Positions 25,450 to 33,603 of a DNA stretch of 64,000 bases are shown one piece after another. Within the stretch, counting starts at the first letter, position 1; every line of letters starts with the position of its first letter. Under the pieces are notes generated by a model. That model did no database searches. It was not told the DNA's origin and saw only the letters and a list, made by a program, of their open reading frames with translations. The stretch is from Flavobacterium phragmitis (GTDB taxonomy: Bacteria > Bacteroidota > Bacteroidia > Flavobacteriales > Flavobacteriaceae). A program made the position numbers and the translations under genes. The DNA is taken from contig NZ_FOMH01000003.1 of the NCBI RefSeq assembly GCF_900112575.1, forward strand, positions 434,001-498,000. Direction: 5' to 3'.

Positions 25450-26727
25450 TTAAAACTTATGTTCATCTTTACTAATTACTATAAATGAAATCAAAGAAAT
25501 AAAAGCAGCTGTTACCAAATAATAGCCCACATAACTCACATCATATGTCTTGGCTAACCAAATGGCAATCATTGGTGCAAAAGCTGCTCCCAAAATCCCA
25601 GCCATATTAAAAGTTAATGATGCTCCAGAATAACGAACATTTGTTGGAAATAACTCTGATAAAAAAGTACCTAACGGACCATAAGTAAATCCCATTAAAG
25701 ACATTCCGATACAAGCAAAAATCGTAACTAATGCTATGTTTCCGACACTTAAGAAATAAGAAAAGAAAAATCCGAAAACAGCAATTGCAGCTGTAGCCAG
25801 AATAAGCATTTTACGGCGCCCAATTTTATCTGCCACCACCGCAGAAACTGGAATAAAAAGCGCAAAAAACAATACAGAAAATAACTGAATCAACAATCCA
25901 TCTCTTTTCACGATACCTAAATCTGAAGTTGCCCAGCTTAAGGTAAATACAGTCATCAAATAGAAAACCAAGAAAGTTGTGATCGCTGCAAAAGTTCCAA
26001 AAATCAATTGGTTCTTATATGATTTTACTAATTCCAGAAAAGGAACTTTAACTTCTTCCTGCTCTTTTTTAGAATTTTCGAAAGAAGGTGTCTCTGTAAT
26101 TTTTGTTCTGATGTAAAAACCAACGATTACCAACAAAGCACTAGCAATAAATGGAATTCTCCAACCGTAATTCATAAAATCTTCATTGCTCATCGAATCG
26201 GTTAAAAGCAAAAAAGTTCCTCCCGAAAGCAGTAATCCAATTGGCGCTCCTAGTTGCGGAAACATTCCGTACCAAGCGCGTTTATTTGGTGGAGCATTTT
26301 CTATAGCCAATAAAACAGCTCCTCCCCACTCGCCTCCTAAACCAACACCTTGTCCAAATCTGCAAAGCATTAACAATAAAGGTGCTGCAACTCCAATACT
26401 TTCATAACTTGGCAGAAAACCAATCGTAACTGTAGAAATTCCCATAGTTAATAAAGCGGCAACTAAAGTAAATTTTCGACCAATTTTATCTCCATAATGT
26501 CCAAAAAAAGCAGAACCCAAAGGACGAGACAAAAATGCAATTGAAAATGTTGCTAAAGACTCCAATGTTGCCATTGTCGAATCTGAACTAGGAAAAAATA
26601 ACTGTGGAAAAACCAACACCGCTGCATTGGCATAAATATAAAAATCAAAAAATTCGATTGTTGTGCCAATAAGGCTTCCAAAAAGAACATGTTTTAAGGA
26701 GTTCTTTTTATTCGGGTTCGTTTTCAT
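25450..26727 (-). CDS. MFS transporter, metabolite:H+ symporter (MHS) family
   Basis: A 425-residue inner-membrane transporter with 12 predicted transmembrane helices. MHS-family signatures are clear: GTTIEFFDFYIYANAAVLVF in helix 1, HYGDKIGRKFTL in loop 2-3, RFGQGVGLGGEWGGAVLLA in helix 4, and DKIGRRKMLIL in loop 8-9. Relatives (ProP, ShiA, KgtP) import osmolytes or organic acids with protons; the substrate cannot be told from sequence. It is a single gene, divergent from bshC. Confidence 0.9.
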   Translation of the reverse strand: MKTNPNKKNSLKHVLFGSLIGTTIEFFDFYIYANAAVLVFPQLFFPSSDSTMATLESLATFSIAFLSRPLGSAFFGHYGDKIGRKFTLVAALLTMGISTVTIGFLPSYESIGVAAPLLLMLCRFGQGVGLGGEWGGAVLLAIENAPPNKRAWYGMFPQLGAPIGLLLSGGTFLLLTDSMSNEDFMNYGWRIPFIASALLVIVGFYIRTKITETPSFENSKKEQEEVKVPFLELVKSYKNQLIFGTFAAITTFLVFYLMTVFTLSWATSDLGIVKRDGLLIQLFSVLFFALFIPVSAVVADKIGRRKMLILATAAIAVFGFFFSYFLSVGNIALVTIFACIGMSLMGFTYGPLGTFLSELFPTNVRYSGASLTFNMAGILGAAFAPMIAIWLAKTYDVSYVGYYLVTAAFISLISFIVISKDEHKF

Positions 26728-26934
26728 GTAAAATTGATATAACTTTTTTTTGATTACAAAAATATAGTTTCATTATTAATAATTTACATTTAAGAGGATT
26801 AGTTTCAAAACACTTTCAATTTTTTAACAAAATTCATGTGTTTTATATTTTAACAAACTAATTACTTATCGATTTTCAAAAACCTGATTCAGGGAACTTT
26901 AAAATAAAAATGAAAAATCAAATCTTAAGCATTC

Positions 26935-26952
26935 GTTAAAAACGTTTTTAAC
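26935..26952. promoter_or_regulatory. Perfect 18-bp palindrome upstream of bshC
   Basis: GTTAAAAACGTTTTTAAC is a perfect palindrome, 48 bases before the bshC start. It is a possible operator for a dimeric regulator. No consensus is assigned. Confidence 0.4.
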
Positions 26953-26999
26953 TGTATATTTTCATTAAATTTACAGCTGTCAAAAATAAATTTAAAATT

Positions 27000-28589
27000 A
27001 TGCCTACCGACTGTATCAGCTTTCAATCTTCTGGTTATTTTTCTAAACTAATGCAAGATTACTTAGATCAAAAAGAAGAATTAAAACCGCTGTACAATAA
27101 TTTTCCAACCTTAGAAAATTTCGAAAAACAAATTGCTGAAAAAACAGCTAATTTTGATCACAACAACCGAATCCCATTGGTTAAAACCTTGGAAAAACAA
27201 TACCAAAATATTGAAATTTCAGATTCGACGAAACAAAATATTTCGCTTTTAGCACTCGAAAATACTTTTACCATTACAACCGGACATCAGCTAAATTTAT
27301 TCAGCGGGCCGTTGTATTTTTTGTATAAAATCATTTCTGCAATTAATTTAACCAAAGAATTAAAATCTAAATATCCTTCTTACAATTTCGTTCCTGTTTA
27401 TTGGATGGCAACGGAAGATCATGATTTTGAAGAAATTAATTATTTCAATTTTAAAGGAAAAAAAATCCGTTGGAATGCTGAAAGTACAGGCCCAGTTGGA
27501 AGATTATCTACTACTGGATTGGAAGATTTATTTGAAATCTATTCTAAAGAATTAGGCTCAAGCACGAATGCCAACGCACTGAAAAAGCTATTTGAAGATG
27601 CGTACTTAAAACATGAAAAATTAGCCGATGCTACTCGTTATTTAGCAAACGCTCTTTTCTCTAATTATGGTTTAGTCATTATAGATGCAGACGATGTCAA
27701 TTTAAAACGTGCCTTTATTCCGTTTGTAAAAGAAGAATTAGAAAATCAAACTTCATTTAAAGCGGTACAAAAATCAATTGAACAACTTTCAGATTATACT
27801 GTTCAGGTAAATCCAAGAGAAATCAATTTGTTTTATATCGAAGATAAACTGCGTGAAAGAATCATTTTTGAAAACGATAAATATTTAGTCAACAATACCA
27901 AAATTGCATTTTCAAAAGAAGAAATTCTAAAATTATTGGAAAGCAGTCCTGAAAAATTCAGTCCAAACGTAATCATGCGTCCGCTGTATCAGGAAATTAT
28001 CCTTCCTAACCTTTGTTACATTGGCGGAGGCGGAGAAATCGCGTATTGGTTAGAACTAAAAGCATTTTTCGAAGCTGTAAAGATTACTTTCCCAATCTTA
28101 TTAGTACGAAACTCTGTTCTTTTAGCAACTGAAAAACAGGCTAAAAAAGCGGATAATTTAGGGTTAAGCTGGAAAGATTTATTTAGCAAATCAGAAACTC
28201 TGATTAATGCTATTACACATAAACTTTCTCCGTTTCCAATTGATTTGACAGAGCAGAAAGAAGCACTTGAAAAACAATTCAACTATCTTTTTGAATTGGC
28301 TGAGAAGACCGACAAATCATTTTCTGGAGCCGTAAAAGCACAGGAAATAAAACAGAAAAAAGGATTAGAAAATTTAGAAAAACGTTTATTAAAAGCGCAA
28401 AAAAGAAAACTTCAGGATCAATTACAGCGTGTTAATGATTTGCAGTGCGAACTGTTTCCTAACTATAGTCTTCAGGAGCGCCAGACTAATTTTTCCGAAT
28501 TTTATTTAGAAAAAGGCGATCAGTTAATTCCACTTTTAATTCAAAAATTAAAACCTTTAGAACATAATTTTGATATCATAATCATCTAA
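27000..28589 (+). CDS. bshC: Bacillithiol biosynthesis cysteine-adding enzyme BshC
   Basis: A 529-residue cytoplasmic protein of normal BshC length (about 530-540). BshC adds cysteine to GlcN-malate in the last step of bacillithiol synthesis. Family hallmarks include TITTGHQLNLFSGPLYFLYK, VYWMATEDHDFEEIN, RPLYQEIILPNLCYIGGGGE, and a Lys/Glu-rich C-terminal coiled coil (about 435-490) as in known structures. It stands alone; bshA and bshB are not in the window. A palindrome and an AT-rich leader lie upstream. Confidence 0.95.
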   Translation: MPTDCISFQSSGYFSKLMQDYLDQKEELKPLYNNFPTLENFEKQIAEKTANFDHNNRIPLVKTLEKQYQNIEISDSTKQNISLLALENTFTITTGHQLNLFSGPLYFLYKIISAINLTKELKSKYPSYNFVPVYWMATEDHDFEEINYFNFKGKKIRWNAESTGPVGRLSTTGLEDLFEIYSKELGSSTNANALKKLFEDAYLKHEKLADATRYLANALFSNYGLVIIDADDVNLKRAFIPFVKEELENQTSFKAVQKSIEQLSDYTVQVNPREINLFYIEDKLRERIIFENDKYLVNNTKIAFSKEEILKLLESSPEKFSPNVIMRPLYQEIILPNLCYIGGGGEIAYWLELKAFFEAVKITFPILLVRNSVLLATEKQAKKADNLGLSWKDLFSKSETLINAITHKLSPFPIDLTEQKEALEKQFNYLFELAEKTDKSFSGAVKAQEIKQKKGLENLEKRLLKAQKRKLQDQLQRVNDLQCELFPNYSLQERQTNFSEFYLEKGDQLIPLLIQKLKPLEHNFDIIII

Positions 28590-28712
28590 AATAATTATCT
28601 TTAGAAATTCAAAGTAATAGTTTAGGAACAAATAACCAGCTCATTTCCGAAAGTATTGCTTCTCTCAAACCAAATAGAATTATATTTTATAACCTATTAA
28701 CGAACTAACCAA

Positions 28713-29984
28713 ATGGTAAGAGAACGCCTAATTTCGCTTGATGTCTTTCGCGGACTGACTATTCTATTGATGACAATTGTAAACAATCCCGGAGACTGGG
28801 GCAATGTTTATCCACCACTTTTACACGCACATTGGAACGGCTGCACACCAACCGATCTTGTATTTCCTTTTTTTGTTTTTATAATGGGAGTTGCAGTTCC
28901 GCTGGCAATGCCGGACAAAACTTATGACGAGAAAACATTCAACAAAATCCTGATTCGTTCCTTAAGAATGCTCTGTCTTGGGATATTTTTTAATTTCTTT
29001 GGTAAAATTCAACTGTTTGGACTCGAAGGAATTCCGCTTCTTATCGGCAGATTAGTAATCACTTTTGCTGTTGGTTATGCCTTGATGGGAAGTTTCAACA
29101 CAAAATTAAAAAACATTTTTGCTTTTGGCATATTAGCATTGTATCTCATTTTAGCTTATGGAGACTTTGAAAATTATCAAGATGTAAGGCTTCCAGGAGT
29201 TCTACAGCGTATTGCCGTTGTTTATTTTGTAGTTTCTCTTTTGTATTTAAAAACCTCTCGAAAAACACAATTAATTACAGGATTCGTTTTACTTTTTGGT
29301 TATTGGGCAGTTATGACCATAATTCCAGTTCCGGGATTTGGAGAAGCCAATTTAGAAAGAGGAACCAATTTAGCGGCTTGGGTTGACAGCGTTTTACTAA
29401 AAGGACATATGTATCACGAAACCAAAACCTGGGATCCCGAAGGAATATTAAGCACAATTCCGTCTATTGTAAACGGAATTATCGGTTTATTCATTGGACA
29501 AATTTTACTCCTCGGCGCAACTAAAATCAACAAAGCACAAAGAATGGGAATGATTGGTGTCGGATTTATTTTTTTCGGTTTAATGTGGGATTTAGTTTTC
29601 CCAATAAACAAATCAATCTGGACGAGCAGTTATGTTTTGTATACAACTGGTCTTGCAACTGTATGTCTAACGGCATTGTATTACATCATTGATATAGCCG
29701 AATATAAAAAAGGATTCAAACTGTTTGTTATTTGGGGAGTCAATCCAATGATTGTGTTTTTTGCGTCACAGATTATTCCGCAGGCATTAACCATGATCCG
29801 ATTCCAAAATCCTCAAAATCCCGAAGAACAGACTAATCTATTAGATTATTTGTATCGTTTTGGAATTGCACCATTTTTTAGCAATCCAATGACAGCTTCT
29901 TTAGCGGGCGCGTTGACCTATGTAGCTATCTGGACTTTTATCCTTTGGATTTTCTATAGAAACAAATTGATATTCAAAGTCTAA
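28713..29984 (+). CDS. HGSNAT-like membrane acetyltransferase (DUF5009 family), paralogue 1
   Basis: A 423-residue inner-membrane protein with about ten or eleven helices. It opens RLISLDVFRGLTILLMTIVN and has the family loop HAHWNGCTPTDLVFPFFVFIMG, where the His may carry the acetyl group, as in heparan-alpha-glucosaminide N-acetyltransferase. Bacterial relatives are thought to move acetyl groups across the inner membrane to sugars; the acceptor is unknown. A paralogue of the same family is at 43670-44860. Confidence 0.8.
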   Translation: MVRERLISLDVFRGLTILLMTIVNNPGDWGNVYPPLLHAHWNGCTPTDLVFPFFVFIMGVAVPLAMPDKTYDEKTFNKILIRSLRMLCLGIFFNFFGKIQLFGLEGIPLLIGRLVITFAVGYALMGSFNTKLKNIFAFGILALYLILAYGDFENYQDVRLPGVLQRIAVVYFVVSLLYLKTSRKTQLITGFVLLFGYWAVMTIIPVPGFGEANLERGTNLAAWVDSVLLKGHMYHETKTWDPEGILSTIPSIVNGIIGLFIGQILLLGATKINKAQRMGMIGVGFIFFGLMWDLVFPINKSIWTSSYVLYTTGLATVCLTALYYIIDIAEYKKGFKLFVIWGVNPMIVFFASQIIPQALTMIRFQNPQNPEEQTNLLDYLYRFGIAPFFSNPMTASLAGALTYVAIWTFILWIFYRNKLIFKV

Positions 29985-30002
29985 ATTTGCTTCACCATCA
30001 TT

Positions 30003-30078
30003 GTAGAGACGCACCGCAGTGCGTCTTTTTTATTATGATTCGGTGCATCCTGTTAGATACACTGCAGTACACCTCTAC
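30003..30078. repeat. REP-like doublet, family B, degraded copy
   Basis: The left unit (30003-30026) is GTAGAGACGCACCGCAGTGC plus GTCT. The right unit (about 30055-30078) is a decayed copy ending TACACCTCTAC. The arrangement matches the doublet at 4527-4610. It lies after the HGSNAT-like gene and before ndk. Confidence 0.75.
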
Positions 30079-30171
30079 AAAAATGGTTTAAAAAAAACAT
30101 TTCTTGCCCAAAACATCGTTCCTAACGACTTTTAATTATGAATTTATTAAAATCAATTGATAAAAAAAGTA

Positions 30172-30179
30172 TACTTTTG
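30172..30179 (+). promoter_or_regulatory. Likely -7 box of the ndk promoter
   Basis: TACTTTTG matches TAnnTTTG and lies 23 bases before the ATG. A -33 TTG at good spacing was not found. Confidence 0.45.
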
Positions 30180-30202
30180 CACAAAATTTAATAAAATACA
30201 AA

Positions 30203-30622
30203 ATGGCAACAAATAGAACTTTTACAATGATTAAACCAGATGCTGTTGCAAACGGACACATCGGGAACATCTTAGCAATGATTACTAATGGTGGTTTCAA
30301 AATCGTTTCATTAAAATTAACTCAATTAACTGTAGCTGATGCTAAAGCGTTCTACGCAGTTCACGCAGAAAGGCCTTTCTACGGAGAATTAGTTGAATTT
30401 ATGTCTCGCGGACCAATTGTTGCCGCTATTTTAGAAAAAGATAACGCAGTAGAAGATTTCAGAACTTTAATTGGAGCTACAAACCCGGCTGAAGCTGCTG
30501 AAGGAACTATTCGTAAAGCATACGCTACTTCAATTGGAGAAAATGCAGTTCACGGATCCGACAGCGACGAAAATGCTGCTATCGAAAGTGCATTCCACTT
30601 TGCTGGAAGAGAGCAGTTTTAA
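30203..30622 (+). CDS. ndk: Nucleoside diphosphate kinase
   Basis: A 139-residue cytoplasmic enzyme of standard length that moves the gamma-phosphate of ATP to other nucleoside diphosphates through a phospho-histidine. The catalytic His117 is in [13 protein letters not shown], the family signature. The opening [17 protein letters not shown] and [15 protein letters not shown] are also diagnostic. It is a single gene with its own promoter box and a strong terminator. Confidence 0.97.
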   Translation: MATNRTFTMIKPDAVANGHIGNILAMITNGGFKIVSLKLTQLTVADAKAFYAVHAERPFYGELVEFMSRGPIVAAILEKDNAVEDFRTLIGATNPAEAAEGTIRKAYATSIGENAVHGSDSDENAAIESAFHFAGREQF

Positions 30623-30673
30623 TTTATGATTTTAGAGTTCAGCTTTTAGATTGCTGAGCTTAAACATAAAAAT

Positions 30674-30708
30674 AAAAAAATCCATTCGTTGTGCGAATGG
30701 ATTTTTTT
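30674..30708. terminator. Two-way terminator between ndk and the DUF721 gene
   Basis: AAAAAAATCCATTCG pairs with CGAATGGATTTTTTT around a short loop. The A- and T-runs on each side allow termination in both directions, which suits two convergent genes. Confidence 0.9.
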
Positions 30709-30733
30709 ATATCGAAAAATCTAAAATCTAAAA

Positions 30734-31030
30734 TTAGCGAAGCACAACATCCTTCACGACATCACGTCTCAATTCTTCATTAATCATTTTAACGATTTTG
30801 GATTTTCCGTGGCTTAATTCTTCCCGTAAAACAGCCGAACCTAATTCAACATACAAAGTACTGCCTTTAAGAATAACGTTTTTCGTGTAAGTATTCACAC
30901 CACTTCCCATAAGATTTTTCCAGGCGTCGCGAACATCAATTTGATCCATTCCGGCCTGTAACTTATTCACTTGGATAATCTGCTGTAAAACAGCACTAAT
31001 TGTAGATTCGCTATTTAGTCTTTTCGCCAT
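30734..31030 (-). CDS. DUF721 (DciA-like) protein
   Basis: A 98-residue protein. The domain opens AVLQQIIQVNKLQAGMDQID, has VRDAWKNLMGSGVNTYT, and ends with LREELSHGKSKIVKMINEEL, typical of DUF721. Family members related to DciA load the replicative helicase in bacteria lacking DnaC. That role is likely but unproven for this short Bacteroidota form. Its start overlaps the upstream lipoprotein gene by 20 bases. Confidence 0.85.
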   Translation of the reverse strand: MAKRLNSESTISAVLQQIIQVNKLQAGMDQIDVRDAWKNLMGSGVNTYTKNVILKGSTLYVELGSAVLREELSHGKSKIVKMINEELRRDVVKDVVLR

Positions 31031-31451
31031 CGTTTAATAGATTAATTGGTGCTGCTTTTTTATAATGATATTCTATTTTTTGTGGATTTTTAACCACTAA
31101 TTCTTTATCCGAAAGCGAGATGATTTCTTCGCTCCATTTCGTATAATCTGTTTTATAATCCAAGTAAACATGTTCTCCCGCAAAACGAACCGACACATTT
31201 TCAAAAGTATCCGTAGTTAAAAATGTGCCATCAAACTGTGGCATTACTTTCGTTCGAATGCCTTTATTATCTTTAATTTGAAAAAAATCAAAAGTTTCAT
31301 TCATCTTATAGTCCTTCTCTTCTCCCTTGTCAAAAACTACTTTTTCAATTTCCCAATAACCGTTTAAGTTAGCAATATCTTCAGGTTTTACATCTTGTTT
31401 ACAGCTTACAAACAAAAGCGATAAAACCAAAGTCATAAAAGTGTTTTTCAT
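31011..31451 (-). CDS. Lipocalin-like small lipoprotein
   Basis: A 146-residue protein with a lipoprotein signal (LLFVSCKQD, Cys17). The body has LNGYWEIEKVVFDKG near the start and a series of beta-strands, which resembles lipocalin-like domains of Bacteroidota (GxW near the N-terminus). Ligand and role are unknown. It overlaps the start of the DUF721 gene by 20 bases, so the two are co-transcribed. Confidence 0.7.
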   Translation of the reverse strand: MKNTFMTLVLSLLFVSCKQDVKPEDIANLNGYWEIEKVVFDKGEEKDYKMNETFDFFQIKDNKGIRTKVMPQFDGTFLTTDTFENVSVRFAGEHVYLDYKTDYTKWSEEIISLSDKELVVKNPQKIEYHYKKAAPINLLNDGEKTK

Positions 31452-31480
31452 AAGTACTCAAATTTTTATAAGGATCTGAA

Positions 31481-31591
31481 ACCTGCTGTCCGCTGTATTC
31501 CCGATAAACAAAAACTACGGCTAAAAAAGCCTTGTTTTTTCTAAATCGGGAGATGCCACTTCCATCAGGGCTAGGGCATCAGTTTTCAAAA
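31481..31591. ncRNA. Candidate structured element, copy 2
   Basis: TGTCCGCTGTAT precedes a stem TCCCGAT (31499-31505) / ATCGGGA (31545-31551), with an inner stem AAAAAC..GGC / GCC..GTTTTT. GATGCCACTTCCATCAGGGC and CTAGGGCATC follow. The flanks resemble the copy at 10300-10371 and the stem does not. It lies in the divergent space between a lipoprotein gene and a serine hydrolase gene. Strand and function are unknown. Confidence 0.45.
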
Positions 31592-31671
31592 GATTTTTCT
31601 CGGACTACAAAGGTAAGCTTATAATCATCAAAAGAAACAAAAAATCACAAAACACATTAAACTATTTTGCA

Positions 31672-31679
31672 TATTTTTG
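31672..31679 (+). promoter_or_regulatory. Likely -7 box for the serine hydrolase gene
   Basis: TATTTTTG matches TAnnTTTG, 30 bases before the ATG at 31710. It overlaps the TTG at 31677, which argues against that TTG being a start codon. Confidence 0.4.
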
Positions 31680-31709
31680 GTCAAACCCCAAAACCAAAAA
31701 CAAAAAGAC

Positions 31710-32774
31710 ATGACCAAAACTATTTACGGATTATTGACAGCCTTATTATTTATAAGCTGCAGTAAAGATTCAACAGAACCTGATGCAACTCCTTCAGAGA
31801 ACATGTATTTCCCTCCTCTAACAGGAACAACTTGGGAAACAAAATCAATCACAGAGCTAAAATGGAATCAAAATGCTGTACAGCCACTTTTAGATTATCT
31901 AGAACTCAAACACTCCAAATCCTTTATGATTTTAGTAAACGGAAGAATTGTTCTAGAAAATTACTTTAATAATCACACCGCTTCTACGAACTGGTATTGG
32001 GCAAGTGCCGGAAAAACTTTAACTTCAACAGTAACTGGAATTGCTCAACAAGAAGAACTTTTAAATATAAACAATAAAGTTTCTCAATACTTAGGAACAG
32101 GCTGGACTAGCGAAACTCTTGCCAAAGAAAATCTAATAACCTGTAAACATCTTTTAACCATGACATCTGGTCTTGATGATTCTACTGACGATGTAGACCC
32201 AGAAGATTTAATCTATAAGGCTGATGCTGGAACTCGATGGGCTTATCACAATGTTTATGTAAAACTGCAAGATGTAGTTGCCAAAGCCAGTGGACAAACT
32301 TGGCAGAACTATTTCAATACCAGGTTAAGAGACAAAATCGGCATGGATGGTACTTGGATACCACTTGGCGTAAATAGTGTCTATGCAAGTACAACAAGAA
32401 GTATGGCTAGATTTGGCTTATTAATGCTCAACAAAGGAAAATGGGAAAATAACATAATTTTAAACGAAGCCTTTTTTAACGAAGCAACCAATACTTCACA
32501 AAATATTAATTTAGGTTACGGATATTTATGGTGGTTAAACGGTAAAGCCAATTATCATTTGCCACAATCGCAGTTAACCTTTCAAGGAAGTGTAATTCCG
32601 ACTGGACCTAGTGATATGTTTATGGCTTTAGGAAAAAATGACCAAAAGATTTATGTCGTGCCAAGCAAAAACATGGTAGTAATCAGAATGGGAGATGCAG
32701 CTGACAATGTAAATCTTGCCCTATCTGATTTTGACAAAACGTTGTGGGAGAAAATTAATGCTTTATATCAATAA
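31710..32774 (+). CDS. Class C beta-lactamase-like serine hydrolase, lipoprotein
   Basis: A 354-residue protein. I start it at ATG 31710, which gives a clean lipoprotein signal (LLFISCSKD, Cys17); a TTG 33 bases upstream would add an unlikely Lys/Gln-rich tail. The serine hydrolase fold has the SxxK motif at Ser99-Lys102 (WASAGKTLTST), HLLTMTSGLDD, and the YxN motif at Tyr179-Asn181 (WAYHNVYVK). Such enzymes are D-Ala peptidases or esterases; true beta-lactamase activity is unlikely. Its stop is 15 bases from that of the convergent archaemetzincin. Confidence 0.88.
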   Translation: MTKTIYGLLTALLFISCSKDSTEPDATPSENMYFPPLTGTTWETKSITELKWNQNAVQPLLDYLELKHSKSFMILVNGRIVLENYFNNHTASTNWYWASAGKTLTSTVTGIAQQEELLNINNKVSQYLGTGWTSETLAKENLITCKHLLTMTSGLDDSTDDVDPEDLIYKADAGTRWAYHNVYVKLQDVVAKASGQTWQNYFNTRLRDKIGMDGTWIPLGVNSVYASTTRSMARFGLLMLNKGKWENNIILNEAFFNEATNTSQNINLGYGYLWWLNGKANYHLPQSQLTFQGSVIPTGPSDMFMALGKNDQKIYVVPSKNMVVIRMGDAADNVNLALSDFDKTLWEKINALYQ

Positions 32775-32789
32775 ATTTCGAATTGCAGT

Positions 32790-33389
32790 TTAAATCAACT
32801 GCCATCCTTTATTTTTTAAAAAACTTTTACAGCTTTTACAAAAATCCTTTTCTTCATTCAGTGGGTTTCCGCCTCCAGCATCGCGCATTAAACAAGTTTT
32901 AATTTTGCAATGCGGTAAACCTGCTGTATGACCTAATTCATGCAAAACCAATTTATAAAACTGGCTATTTCTATGCTTTTTAGATAATCTAAAATCGGAA
33001 ACAAAGCAGGCTTTTCCAGGCATATAACCTAAACCCATTACACCCCAGTCTTTGATATTATTTTTTGTTGCACTAATATCAAGATGTGACAAACCTACAA
33101 TAACAGAATCACTGCCGATATTATTTTTAAGATTCTTAATAATACTATCTGCTCGATATATATTACGCGGTTTGTAAAATGAATTTTCAGGAAAGTCTAT
33201 ATTCTGCCTTAAAACAACATTAGGATTTATTGTTTTTATTTCGGTAAGGACTTTTTGAGATTGTTTGGGTTCAAAATCCCCCAAAGGCTGTATCACTAGA
33301 ACCTTTTGATTTTTTACAGTATTTTCATTGTCTCGTTTGTTTATGCAACCGCACAAACTGAACAACAGAATGAAAATACCGTATTTCAT
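32790..33389 (-). CDS. Archaemetzincin (M54) zinc peptidase, lipoprotein
   Basis: A 199-residue protein with a lipoprotein signal (SLCGC, Cys15). Near the C-terminus is HELGHTAGLPHCKIKTCLM: zinc ligands His150, His154 and His160, catalytic Glu151, then Cys161, Cys166, the metzincin Met, and CKSC (Cys184/Cys187). This is the archaemetzincin signature HExxHxxGxxHCx4CxM...CxxC, which binds a second zinc. Archaemetzincins are usually cytoplasmic, so the lipoprotein signal is notable. Substrate unknown. Confidence 0.88.
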   Translation of the reverse strand: MKYGIFILLFSLCGCINKRDNENTVKNQKVLVIQPLGDFEPKQSQKVLTEIKTINPNVVLRQNIDFPENSFYKPRNIYRADSIIKNLKNNIGSDSVIVGLSHLDISATKNNIKDWGVMGLGYMPGKACFVSDFRLSKKHRNSQFYKLVLHELGHTAGLPHCKIKTCLMRDAGGGNPLNEEKDFCKSCKSFLKNKGWQLI

Positions 33390-33414
33390 ATTAGTTAAAA
33401 GCGCACTAAATCAA

Positions 33415-33597
33415 TTATTTTTTATTCGCATTTGTTCTTTTAAGAACTCCTAAAAAGAACAAGATAATTCCAGCAACCATCAAAATATAGTAAACCGAAA
33501 GATTATTATCTTTTAGCACATTTGCCAAAACAAAACATATCACGCTTGCAAAATAAAACGCAACAGCAGATATGTTTTTCAAAGATTCAAAACTCAT
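33415..33597 (-). CDS. Small two-helix membrane protein
   Basis: A 60-residue protein with two hydrophobic helices (about 10-26 and 35-51) and a basic C-terminus (LKRTNANKK). No known family is recognised. It starts six bases after the ftsY stop on the same strand, so it is probably co-transcribed with ftsY. Confidence 0.65.
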   Translation of the reverse strand: MSFESLKNISAVAFYFASVICFVLANVLKDNNLSVYYILMVAGIILFFLGVLKRTNANKK

Positions 33598-33603
33598 TAT
33601 TTT

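Noticed and set aside
31710..32774. True beta-lactamase or resistance gene
   Set aside because: The SxxK and YxN motifs are shared by many penicillin-binding-like esterases and peptidases; nothing marks a class C beta-lactamase.
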